Shown here: in pieces, positions 41,977 through 49,769 of the stretch
How the letters are laid out: each line of letters starts with the position of its first letter
Position numbering within the stretch: position 1 is the stretch's first letter
Assembly (NCBI GenBank): GCA_017403265.1
Contig: JAFQOJ010000064.1
Location: 1 to 49,769 of the forward strand
Length of the DNA: 49,769 nucleotides
Source: Clostridia bacterium
GTDB lineage: Bacteria > Bacillota > Clostridia > Oscillospirales > Acutalibacteraceae
Direction: 5' to 3'
The notes under the pieces: model-generated
Databases searched by the model: none
The model's input: only the letters and a program-made list of their open reading frames with translations
Told to the model about the DNA's origin: nothing
Program-made: the position numbers and the translations under genes

Positions 41977-43755
41977 ATGACCGAAACAACACAAAATTTA
42001 GGCAAGGTTATAAGCGTTAACGGAAACCTTTTATCTGTTGAATTTAGCGGTAAGGTTTCTATGAACGAAATTTGTTATGTAAAGGTAGATGATAACGCTT
42101 TAAAAAGTGAGGTTATCCGTATCAGAGGTAACGTAGCGCAAATTCAGGTTTATGAGATGACAAACGGTATTAAATGCGGCGATACTGTTGAATTTACGGG
42201 CGATATGCTCTCGGCTGAATTAGGTCCTGGACTACTTGGCCAAATATTCGACGGTCTTCAAAATCCGTTGCCGTTATTAGCCGAAAAAGCAGGCTGGTTT
42301 TTGGAGCGCGGTATCTATGCAGGCGCTTTGGATACGGAAAGAAAATGGGAATTTACCCCCACTGCCAAAGCGGGCGACAAGGTGCGTGCAGGCGAATATG
42401 TAGGTACTGTACCCGAAGGCTTTTTCACACACAAAATTTTTGTGCCCTTTTATTTGCTTGATACCTATACCGTAAAATCGGTAGCTGAAAAGGGCGAATA
42501 TACACTTAAAGATACCATTGCGGTAATTACTGATGAGTTTGGTAACGAAATTCCGCTAACCTTATCATTCAAGTGGCCTGTAAAACGCGCAATCAATTGT
42601 TATACCGAGCGTTTGGCACCAGAAGAAACAATGGAAACCAAGGTAAGACTTATCGACTCGTTTTTCCCTGTAGCAAAGGGCGGAACCTATTGTATACCCG
42701 GACCTTTCGGCGCAGGTAAAACCGTTTTACAGCACACAACCTCTAGAAATGCAGATGTTGATATTGTAATTATCGCAGCTTGCGGTGAGCGTGCGGGTGA
42801 AGTTGTTGAAACTATTACCGAGTTCCCCGAGATTATAGACCCGAGAACCGACCGCTCACTTATGGAGCGTACCATTATTATATGTAATACTTCTTCAATG
42901 CCTGTAGCTTCGCGCGAGGCTTCGGTTTATACATCAGTTACTTTGGCAGAGTATTATAGACAAATGGGACTTAATGTACTTTTACTTGCCGACTCCACTT
43001 CCCGTTGGGCGCAAGCACTTCGTGAAATGTCGGGCAGACTTGAAGAAATTCCGGGCGAAGAAGCTTTCCCTGCATACCTTGAGTCTTATATAGCCGCTTT
43101 CTATGAGCGTGCAGGCTATGTCCGTTTACCTGATGGCTCTAAAGGCTCGGTTACAATAGGCGGTACGGTATCCCCCGCAGGCGGCAACTTTGAAGAGCCT
43201 GTAACACAGGCAACATTAAAGGTTGTAGGCGCTTTCCACGGTCTTTCGAGAGAGCGCTCAGACGCGCGTAAATACCCCGCTATCGACCCGATGATTTCAT
43301 GGTCTAAGTACGGTAGCGTTATAGATGCTAACAAGATTGATTTTTGTAAGGAAGTTATGTTACACGGCGATGAAATTGAGTCTATGATGAAGGTTATAGG
43401 CGAAGACGGTACAAGCCTTGAGGATTTTATTATCTACCTCAAAGAAGAAATGCTTGACGCGGTTTATTTCCAACAAAACTCGTTTGATGAAGTGGATGCT
43501 AACTGTCAAAAAGACCGTCAAATTTATGTAATTGATAAGCTTGTTGGTATTTTAGGCTCTGATTTTGAGCTTAAGGATAGAGACAGTGCACGTACCTTCT
43601 TTAACCGTTTAAGACAAAAGTTTATTGACTGGAATTATACAGTATTTAAGAGCGACGATTTCTATAAATTAGAAAAAGAAATTGATAAGCTTTATGAAGA
43701 ATGTGGCGGCAAGCTGACACAGCGTGCTCAAGAGCTTTTAAAGGTGGTGGGCTAA
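41977..43755 (+). CDS. ntpA: V-type ATPase catalytic subunit A
   Basis: The 592 aa nucleotide-hydrolysing subunit. The P-loop is [11 protein letters not shown] at about 242-252. The A-specific non-homologous insert precedes it (about 110-190). [29 protein letters not shown] and [16 protein letters not shown] are typical of V/A-type subunit A. The length is normal. Three bases separate it from the DUF2764 gene and one from subunit B, so the three are tightly coupled. Confidence 0.96.
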   Translation: MTETTQNLGKVISVNGNLLSVEFSGKVSMNEICYVKVDDNALKSEVIRIRGNVAQIQVYEMTNGIKCGDTVEFTGDMLSAELGPGLLGQIFDGLQNPLPLLAEKAGWFLERGIYAGALDTERKWEFTPTAKAGDKVRAGEYVGTVPEGFFTHKIFVPFYLLDTYTVKSVAEKGEYTLKDTIAVITDEFGNEIPLTLSFKWPVKRAINCYTERLAPEETMETKVRLIDSFFPVAKGGTYCIPGPFGAGKTVLQHTTSRNADVDIVIIAACGERAGEVVETITEFPEIIDPRTDRSLMERTIIICNTSSMPVASREASVYTSVTLAEYYRQMGLNVLLLADSTSRWAQALREMSGRLEEIPGEEAFPAYLESYIAAFYERAGYVRLPDGSKGSVTIGGTVSPAGGNFEEPVTQATLKVVGAFHGLSRERSDARKYPAIDPMISWSKYGSVIDANKIDFCKEVMLHGDEIESMMKVIGEDGTSLEDFIIYLKEEMLDAVYFQQNSFDEVDANCQKDRQIYVIDKLVGILGSDFELKDRDSARTFFNRLRQKFIDWNYTVFKSDDFYKLEKEIDKLYEECGGKLTQRAQELLKVVG

Positions 43756-43756
43756 A

Positions 43757-45052
43757 ATGAATAAAGTTTTTAACCGAATAGAATCAATAATAGGTAATGT
43801 TATCACAGTGCGCGCTACAGGGGTTAAATACAACGAATTAGCACAGATAACCACCCGTTTCGGCAAATCCTTGGCACAGGTTAATAAAATTGACGGTGAT
43901 ATTATATCACTACAGGTTTTTGCAGGCGGTCAGGGTGTTTCCACAGGTGATGAGGTACGCTTTTTAGGAAGTGAAATGCGTGTTTCATTTAGTGAAGACC
44001 TTTTGGGCAGAATTTTCAACGGCTCGGGTGAGCCTAGGGACAACGGTCCTGCCCTTACTGATAATATGACTACTATCGGCAGACCATCAGTAAACCCTAC
44101 AAAGCGTATTTTGGCAAACCGTATGCTTCGTACCAATATACCGATGATTGATATGTTCAATACATTGGTGGTTTCACAAAAGCTCCCCATATTCTCTATT
44201 TCGGGTGAGCCTTACAATCAGCTTTTGGCGCGTATTGCGTTGCAAGCAGAGGCTGATGTTATAGTACTCGGCGGTATGGGGCTTAAGTATGACGACTTCT
44301 TGTACTTCAAAAATACATTGGCAGACGGTGGCGCTTTAAGTAAAACCGTAATGTTTATTCACACTGCAGCAGACCCGACTGTTGAATGTATGATGATTCC
44401 CGATATGGCTTTGGCAGTAGCAGAGCAGTTTGCTTTACAGGATAAGGATGTACTTGTACTTCTTACCGATATGACCAACTTTGCCGATGCTATGAAAGAA
44501 ATTGCTATTACTCAGGAACAGGTTCCCTCTAACCGCGGTTATCCCGGTGACTTATATTCTCAGTTGGCTTCCCGTTATGAAAAGGCGGTTGACTTTGCAA
44601 ACTCGGGCTCGGTTACTGTTTTGGGCGTTACTACAATGCCTGGCGACGATGTTACCCATCCCGTGCCCGATAATACAGGCTACATTACTGAAGGTCAGTA
44701 TTACTTAAAGGGCGGACGCATCGAGCCGTTTGGTTCGCTTTCACGCTTGAAGCAGAACGTAAACGGCAAAACCCGTAAAGACCACCGTGCTTTAATGGAT
44801 GCTATGATTCGTATGTATTCGGCTTATAAGGATACACTCGAAAAGAAGAATATGGGCTTTATGATGAGCCGTTGGGACGAAAAGCTTTTAAAATACGGCG
44901 AACTGTTTGAAGAAAGACTTATGGACCTTTCTGTAAACCTTAGTTTAGAAGACGCCTTAAATGTTGGTTGGGAAATTTTGGCAGAGTGCTTCGAAAAAGA
45001 CGAAACAGGCATTAAGTCAGAGCTTACCGACGAATTTTGGCCCGTAAAATAA
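43757..45052 (+). CDS. ntpB: V-type ATPase regulatory subunit B
   Basis: The 431 aa non-catalytic nucleotide-binding subunit. As expected it has no true P-loop: the position reads [31 protein letters not shown] and [19 protein letters not shown] follow, with [12 protein letters not shown] near the C-terminal third. It would form the alternating A3B3 ring with the preceding gene product. Confidence 0.96.
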   Translation: MNKVFNRIESIIGNVITVRATGVKYNELAQITTRFGKSLAQVNKIDGDIISLQVFAGGQGVSTGDEVRFLGSEMRVSFSEDLLGRIFNGSGEPRDNGPALTDNMTTIGRPSVNPTKRILANRMLRTNIPMIDMFNTLVVSQKLPIFSISGEPYNQLLARIALQAEADVIVLGGMGLKYDDFLYFKNTLADGGALSKTVMFIHTAADPTVECMMIPDMALAVAEQFALQDKDVLVLLTDMTNFADAMKEIAITQEQVPSNRGYPGDLYSQLASRYEKAVDFANSGSVTVLGVTTMPGDDVTHPVPDNTGYITEGQYYLKGGRIEPFGSLSRLKQNVNGKTRKDHRALMDAMIRMYSAYKDTLEKKNMGFMMSRWDEKLLKYGELFEERLMDLSVNLSLEDALNVGWEILAECFEKDETGIKSELTDEFWPVK

Positions 45053-45065
45053 GGAGGACAGAATT

Positions 45066-45695
45066 TTGGCAAAAATCAAGCTCACAAAAAACGAATTAAG
45101 GGTGCAAAAAGACGCCCTTAAGATGTACAAAAGATATTTGCCTACTCTGACACTTAAAAAACAACAGTTACAAGCCGAAATCCGTGTTATAGAAGAAAAA
45201 GCTCAAGCGGTAAGAGAGCAAAAAGCCGAGCTTGAAAAAGGCTTTTCTTCTTGGATTGCGGTTTTCAGCGAGCAAAACGCCTTTCCAAATGATGTTATTA
45301 CCGTAAGCAATATCAAAAAAGGTGTCGGTAATATAGCGGGTGTTGAAATTCCTATCTATGAGGGAGCGGATTTCAGCCGTCGGGATTACGATTTTTACAC
45401 TACTCCGCTTTGGGTAGATATGGCGGCAACCCACATGGAAAAGGCAATGTCGCTTGATTTAGAGGCAGAAGTGTTGGATGAACAGGTTCGTCTTTTAGAA
45501 AAAGAATTATTAACAACTTCTCAAAGGGTAAACCTTTTTGAAAAGGTTAAAATTCCCGAGACACAGGAGAATATTAAAAAAATATCAATCTATATGGCAG
45601 ACCAGCAGGTTAGTGCAGTTGTGCGCTCTAAGATTTCTAAATCGAAAATTGCGCGTCAAACCGCCGCCGCTCTTCGAAAGGAGGATGCGGTATGA
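45066..45695 (+). CDS. ntpD: V-type ATPase central-shaft subunit D
   Basis: A 209 aa coiled-coil protein of the rotor shaft. Long N- and C-terminal helices (LTKNELRVQKDALKMYKRY and IKKISIYMADQQVSAVVRSK) flank a small central region, the subunit D layout. The start is a TTG at 45066 with AAGGAGG before it. Its last 4 bases overlap subunit I. Subunit F, its usual partner at the foot of the shaft, is not in the operon. Confidence 0.92.
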   Translation: MAKIKLTKNELRVQKDALKMYKRYLPTLTLKKQQLQAEIRVIEEKAQAVREQKAELEKGFSSWIAVFSEQNAFPNDVITVSNIKKGVGNIAGVEIPIYEGADFSRRDYDFYTTPLWVDMAATHMEKAMSLDLEAEVLDEQVRLLEKELLTTSQRVNLFEKVKIPETQENIKKISIYMADQQVSAVVRSKISKSKIARQTAAALRKEDAV

Positions 45696-47599
45696 TAGTG
45701 CCTATGAAAAAGGTTTCCTTAATCGTACTTAAAAAGAATAAGGAAGACGCATTAAATAAGCTTCGCAAATTGGGGCTTTTGCACATTGAAATCACCGAGG
45801 GTGAGGGTACAAAGCTATTAGAGCTTAAAGAGCAAACCGCTCTCTTGGAAAACGGTATATATACCCTATCAGCCAAGGCAGATAAAAATACCGAAAGTAA
45901 GGATATAACCTTAACTGATGCAATTGCGCTTTCACAAAGGATAGAAGTCTTAACCGAGCAACAAAAAAGCCTTTATAATGCAATTTCAAGCTATACCGCA
46001 GAGCTTGAAAGGCTAAAAGCGTGGGGCGAAATAAACCTTCATGAGTTAGACATCTTAGCAGCTAAGGGTATTGATATTACCCTTTATAATATGCCGCTTA
46101 AGGAATATAAAGCTTTTAAAGAGATTGCTACTACAATAGTATTAAGTAGCACAAAACCATCAGTAAAGCTTGTGGCTTTAAATACAGGCGAAACCGATTT
46201 AAGTGTCTATAATGCTTTTAAGGTGGAACTGCCTAAAAAGTCTACAGGCGAAATGGTTAGGGAAATAGACGATTTTAAACAGAAAATCTTAGATATTGAA
46301 AATCAAATCGCGGCAGATACTTGTTATATTGAGGGTATGAAAAAAGCACTCGAGGAGTTAAAACGCGAAACCGAGTTTCAAACCTATTCAAGCGGAATGT
46401 CAGGCGAAGATTTGTCGGAAAACGGCGAAAAACAGGTTAGTATAGCTTATTTTGACGGATATATTCCTACAGAAGATTTAGATAAGCTAAAAGACAGCGC
46501 TAAAGAAAACGCTTGGGGACTGATTATAAGCGACCCAACCGAAGAGGATAACGCGCCTACAAAGCTTAAAAACAATAAGTTTGTAAGCCTTATTTATCCG
46601 CTTACCGACTTTTTGGGTACCGTACCGGGCTACTTTGAATACGATATTTCGGGTTGGTTTATAGGCTTTATACTAATTTTCTTTGGTATAATCTTTGGTG
46701 ACGGCGGTTACGGGCTTTTAATTTGCGCTGTGGCTGCGGCACTTATATTAAAAGCAAAGCTTAGTAAAAGAGTGGTTCCGCCTGCATTTATTTTAATACT
46801 GCTTTTTGGCGGCGCTACGGTACTTTGGGGCACGCTTACTTGTACTTGGTTTGGTTTACCTGCCGAAAGCTTACCAAACTTTATTAAAAGCCTGTCTATT
46901 CCGGTTATTTCGAATGTTTACAGCGATAAGCTTTGGTATCCGTTCTGGACGGGGGGTAAAGCGGCGCTTACAACGGCGCAGAATGTTCAAATTCTTTGCT
47001 TCGCACTAGCTTTGGTTCAGCTTACAGTAGCACATATAAAAGGCTTTTTACGAAACCGAAAAACACTTAAATGCTTGGGTGATTTAGGCTCGATACTACA
47101 GCTTGTAGGTATGTTCTATGTAGTAATGGCGTTGGTTGTAAACGGTCAGGTATTTTCGCTTTCACTTGTAGTTGCAGGTATTCCTGTAGGTACTATTGCA
47201 ATAGCCTTTGTGCTAATAGGCTTTGCAATGAGTTTTGTATTTGCAAATTACGAGGGAAGTATAATAAAATCGGTTTTAGACAGTCTAAAAAATATTGTAT
47301 CGGTGCTTTTAGGTGTAGTAAATATTTTTTCAGATATCGTTTCCTACATTCGCTTATGGGCGGTAGGTCTTGCAGGCGCCGCAATTTCGGCAACTGTAAA
47401 CGAATTGGCGGGACCGATGCTTGGAAACTTTATGTTTATGATATTTGCTATAATTTTATTGGTGTTCGGGCACGGACTCAATATGATTTTGAATGTACTG
47501 TCGGTTATAGTTCACGGTGTACGTCTTAACACACTCGAATTTTCAAGCCACTTGGATATGTCGTGGGGTGGGCATAAGTATGAACCGTTCAAAGAATAA
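45692..47599 (+). CDS. ntpI: V-type ATPase membrane subunit I (a)
   Basis: A 635 aa stator subunit. The N-terminal 310 residues are soluble with coiled-coil segments, and the C-terminal half has about seven or eight membrane helices. The ion-channel arginine would be in SYIRLWAVGLAGAAI, the family's most conserved helix, and GDGGYGLLICAVA marks an earlier one. HGLNMILNVLSVIVHGVRLNTLEF near the end contains the usual histidines (given here in two overlapping parts of one motif region). The first ATG (45692) overlaps subunit D. MKK at 45704 is an alternative start. Confidence 0.93.
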   Translation: MIVPMKKVSLIVLKKNKEDALNKLRKLGLLHIEITEGEGTKLLELKEQTALLENGIYTLSAKADKNTESKDITLTDAIALSQRIEVLTEQQKSLYNAISSYTAELERLKAWGEINLHELDILAAKGIDITLYNMPLKEYKAFKEIATTIVLSSTKPSVKLVALNTGETDLSVYNAFKVELPKKSTGEMVREIDDFKQKILDIENQIAADTCYIEGMKKALEELKRETEFQTYSSGMSGEDLSENGEKQVSIAYFDGYIPTEDLDKLKDSAKENAWGLIISDPTEEDNAPTKLKNNKFVSLIYPLTDFLGTVPGYFEYDISGWFIGFILIFFGIIFGDGGYGLLICAVAAALILKAKLSKRVVPPAFILILLFGGATVLWGTLTCTWFGLPAESLPNFIKSLSIPVISNVYSDKLWYPFWTGGKAALTTAQNVQILCFALALVQLTVAHIKGFLRNRKTLKCLGDLGSILQLVGMFYVVMALVVNGQVFSLSLVVAGIPVGTIAIAFVLIGFAMSFVFANYEGSIIKSVLDSLKNIVSVLLGVVNIFSDIVSYIRLWAVGLAGAAISATVNELAGPMLGNFMFMIFAIILLVFGHGLNMILNVLSVIVHGVRLNTLEFSSHLDMSWGGHKYEPFKE

Positions 47600-47617
47600 A
47601 TTTAAAGGAGAATTATT

Positions 47618-48043
47618 ATGAATTTAGGATTATTAGGTACAGCATTGGCTATGGGTGTTGCCGCAATCGGTTCGGCAATCGGTATTGGTACTGCCGGTCA
47701 GGCGGCAATCGGTGCTTGGAAAAAGTGCTATTTGCAAAATAAGGCAGCGCCCTTTATTTTAACTGTATTCGCAGGTGCTCCCTTAACACAGACTATTTAC
47801 GGCTTCCTTTTAATGCAACAAATGAAGGCTTCCTCCGCAGACCCTGCATTTTTGCTTGGATTGGGTATTGCATCAAGTCTTGCTATGGCAGTTTCGGCTG
47901 TGGTACAGGGCAAAGCAGGTGCGGCAGGCAGTGATGCTTTGGCAGAAACAGGTAAGGGCTTCTCGCAGTACATTATGGTAGTAGGTCTTTGCGAAACAGT
48001 TGCGCTTTTCGCACTCGTTTTCAGCATGGTGGCTTTAGGATAA
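47618..48043 (+). CDS. ntpK: V-type ATPase rotor subunit K (c), probable sodium type
   Basis: A 141 aa proteolipid with four membrane helices, formed by duplication of a two-helix hairpin. Only the second hairpin has the ion-binding glutamate (E126, in GLCETVALFAL), as in Enterococcus hirae NtpK. The other sodium ligands of that protein also have counterparts: T57 and Q58 in PLTQTIYGF, and Q97 in VVQGKAGAAG. The spacing from Q97 to E126 is 29 residues, as between Q110 and E139 in E. hirae. This points to sodium coupling. It is the last gene of the operon and ends before a strong terminator. Confidence 0.93.
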   Translation: MNLGLLGTALAMGVAAIGSAIGIGTAGQAAIGAWKKCYLQNKAAPFILTVFAGAPLTQTIYGFLLMQQMKASSADPAFLLGLGIASSLAMAVSAVVQGKAGAAGSDALAETGKGFSQYIMVVGLCETVALFALVFSMVALG

Positions 48044-48073
48044 TAGCCCCAAATTTAATTTTTGTATTTTTAC

Positions 48074-48113
48074 ATCAAAGCACCCTTTTCAAAAAAAGGG
48101 TGTTTTGATTTTC
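48074..48113 (+). terminator. terminator of the V-ATPase operon
   Basis: CACCCTTTT (48081-48089) pairs with AAAAGGGTG (48094-48102), extended by ATCAAA/TTTGAT on the outside and followed by a T-rich tail. Confidence 0.85.
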
Positions 48114-48131
48114 TTGATGTTATAAAAACTC

Positions 48132-48160
48132 TTTACAAAATTGCCGGATTATGATATATT
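48132..48160 (+). promoter_or_regulatory. promoter of the SGNH hydrolase gene
   Basis: TTTACA (48132-48137), a 17-base spacer and TATATT (48155-48160). Predicted start near 48167, 40 bases before the ATG. Confidence 0.65.
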
Positions 48161-48206
48161 CAAGGTGTGGATTTATAAATTTATACAATTGAGGGGAAGG
48201 GTTATT

Positions 48207-49769
48207 ATGAAACAAAAAATTTACAAGCTGTGTAGTATCGTTCTTACCTTAGCAATGGTTTTGTCGGTTTGTGTTACTGCAACAGTAACGGCAGCAGCCG
48301 CAACAATAAACTATAGAGACTATGTTATTAACCGCGGTAACGGTCTTAAAAACACTTATGCTAAGCTTAAAGCGGGCGAAGAAGTAAATGTATTTTACTT
48401 TGGCGGCTCGGTAACGGTAGGTTCGGGCGCTACAAGGCAAGATGTTGATAGTTGGCGCGCTCTTACAGGCAAGTGGTTACAAACCAATTTCCCAAGCTCT
48501 ACTATCAACAATGTTAATGTTGCTTACGGAAATACAGGCTCGTGGCTTGGGCTTTATAGAATGGTTGTGGAAATTTTACCTAAAAATCCCGACCTTATTT
48601 TCATAGAATTTTCTATTAACGATAAGTATGATCAGATTTCTGAAGTGGATGCTTCCCGCCAGTTTGAAACAATAATCCGCACAATCAGAAAGCAAGCCCC
48701 CGACTGCGATATTGTAAATGTTCTCACTACCGATAAAGGCGAAACTGCTGATCTTATATCTGACGATATGCTTCATTCACAGGCGGCAGCACACGAAAAG
48801 ATTGCCGCCGCGTATAATGTCCCAACATTGCGTGTAGGTCATGCATTGGTGGACCAGATGTATGCTGAAGCGGGTTACGGTTGGGAAAGCGTTTGGGGCG
48901 AGTATTTTCCGCCATCACTAAGCGGTACCGCAGGATATGACATTGTTCACCCGAATGATAAAGGTTATAAGGTTTATTTTGAGGTTGTTAAGGAATATCT
49001 CAACTCCGAGTTAAAAAGCAGCAAATACGACGGAAAAATCACAAAGCATATTCCGCCAAAGCTTGTAAATGATTATTTGCTTGATGGTGATATGAAGTAT
49101 ATTGATGCAGATAACGGTTTAAACAACGCTTCGGGGGAACTTGGCGGAAACTTTACTTATGATTCTTCCGCAGGTAGCTACAGAGATGTAATGAAGGGTG
49201 GTGTTAAGGGAGACCGCCTTACTTCAAGGTTTGTTATCAAGTTTACCGGTACTGAGCTTTCAGCGCTTTATAGCGCCGAAGGGCTTAACGGCTTTGTTTT
49301 AAAGGTTGATGGGAAAGATGATTTTGCTACGAAGCAAAAAAATGTAACAGTTTTAGTTAGCGGTCTTAAATATGGCGAGCATACTGTTGAAATCATACCA
49401 AGCTTTGCGCAAAGCGGAACCACCACCCTTACTTTTTACGGCTTCTTTACCCGTAATGAGAACAAAGCTTCAAATGCAAATACTATTAAAACCGAATTAA
49501 AAAAAGAAGGCAGTAAGTATTACTATTACTATGATGGCTATAAGTGTAACGAAACTGACCTCGTTAAGATTAACGGTACATGGTACTACATCGAAAAGGG
49601 TGTATGGGCAGAAACAGTAGATACACTTCATAAGATAAACGGTAAGTGGTTCTTAATCAAGAAGGGTATCTGGAAGGCTACAACCGGTCTTGTACAATAT
49701 AAGGGTAAGACCTTCTATGTAGTAGGCGGCAAGTGGAATTCCAGTGTTAACGACCTTAAGAAGATAAAC
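48207..49769 (+). CDS. secreted SGNH/GDSL hydrolase with C-terminal aromatic repeats (partial)
   Basis: 521 codons are visible and the frame is still open at the right edge. A signal peptide (about 1-32, ending TVTAAAA) points to export. The SGNH motifs are present: the nucleophile region YFGGSVTVGSG (S68), AYGNTGSWLG (about 106-115), FSIND (N138) and DIVHPND (D245, H248). Such enzymes remove acetyl or acyl groups from carbohydrates. A beta-rich domain follows, and from about residue 437 come aromatic, lysine-rich repeats of 21-22 residues that may bind the cell wall or glycans. The ATG follows GAGGGGAAGGG, behind its own promoter. A role in deacetylating surface glycan is possible but unproven. 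Confidence 0.85.
   Translation, partial: MKQKIYKLCSIVLTLAMVLSVCVTATVTAAAATINYRDYVINRGNGLKNTYAKLKAGEEVNVFYFGGSVTVGSGATRQDVDSWRALTGKWLQTNFPSSTINNVNVAYGNTGSWLGLYRMVVEILPKNPDLIFIEFSINDKYDQISEVDASRQFETIIRTIRKQAPDCDIVNVLTTDKGETADLISDDMLHSQAAAHEKIAAAYNVPTLRVGHALVDQMYAEAGYGWESVWGEYFPPSLSGTAGYDIVHPNDKGYKVYFEVVKEYLNSELKSSKYDGKITKHIPPKLVNDYLLDGDMKYIDADNGLNNASGELGGNFTYDSSAGSYRDVMKGGVKGDRLTSRFVIKFTGTELSALYSAEGLNGFVLKVDGKDDFATKQKNVTVLVSGLKYGEHTVEIIPSFAQSGTTTLTFYGFFTRNENKASNANTIKTELKKEGSKYYYYYDGYKCNETDLVKINGTWYYIEKGVWAETVDTLHKINGKWFLIKKGIWKATTGLVQYKGKTFYVVGGKWNSSVNDLKKIN
49551..49769 (+). repeat. tandem 21-22 residue aromatic repeats in the SGNH protein
   Basis: Three full units and the start of a fourth can be aligned on their KING/KYKG core: LVKINGTWYYIEKGVW, LHKINGKWFLIKKGIW, LVQYKGKTFYVVGGKW and LKKIN at the edge. 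Each unit is 63-66 bases. The pattern recalls choline/glucan-binding-like wall repeats but lacks their exact consensus. Confidence 0.7.

Noticed and set aside
1-49769. CRISPR arrays, insertion sequences or prophage
   Set aside because: I saw no regularly spaced direct repeats, no transposase or integrase, and no phage structural genes on either strand.

Overview
This window looks like a chromosome segment of an anaerobic Clostridia-type Firmicute, probably from the gut-associated Oscillospirales/Ruminococcaceae breadth. This is inferred from gene content and signals, not from a search. The supporting signs are AT-leaning codons, strong AGGAG-type ribosome binding sites, consensus sigma-A promoters with 16-17 base spacers, frequent TTG and GTG starts, an RsgI-like anti-sigma protein, a TAXI-type TRAP transporter and a V-type ATPase in place of an F-type one.

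Left end (1-1500): the start of an unknown minus-strand gene, then a small orphan gene (157 aa) lying between two near-identical GCAGGTAGA hairpins. Next come a minus-strand tRNA-Gln(CTG) and, divergently, a truncated tRNA-Val-like fragment followed by an intact tRNA-Ala(GGC). A run of unexplained hairpins ends in a CACCA-plus-terminator tail. From 1500 to 6000 there is an ArsB/NhaD/SLC13-type permease that seems to lack an ATG/GTG/TTG start, then a TAXI solute-binding lipoprotein and its fused TRAP permease. A hairpin separates these last two.

6016-27367 is one long polysaccharide operon of 22 genes, running from a consensus promoter to a strong terminator. It holds an amino-sugar aminotransferase, a priming phosphoglycosyl transferase and a GNAT acetyltransferase. 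These are followed by an unusual trio: a PLP enzyme of the ACC deaminase/D-cysteine desulfhydrase family, an asparagine-synthetase-like PP-loop enzyme and an ATP-grasp ligase. Then come glycosyltransferases, two hexapeptide acetyltransferases, a Wzy-like polymerase, a ferredoxin-like FrhB protein overlapping a pyruvyl transferase, a Wzx flippase, a TagB-like transferase with a TagD cytidylyltransferase, and a nucleotidyltransferase-fold protein. The operon appears to build and export a Wzx/Wzy-type surface glycan carrying acetyl, possibly amino-acid-amide, pyruvyl and glycerol-phosphate groups.

27450-34050 is housekeeping and regulation: tandem metallo-beta-lactamase-fold hydrolases (minus), an ECF-like sigma factor with an RsgI-like membrane anti-sigma (plus), then pnp and rpsO (minus) with structured leaders. 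34274-39191 is a second surface-polymer operon: TagB-like transferase, LicD, the TagG/TagH-type ABC exporter, and GtrB and GtrA.

39237-48113 carries cysK, an inorganic pyrophosphatase and a seven-gene V-ATPase operon in the order E, DUF2764, A, B, D, I, K. The rotor subunit keeps residues matching the known sodium site. The right end (48207 onward) is the start of a secreted SGNH hydrolase with C-terminal aromatic repeats, cut off by the window edge.
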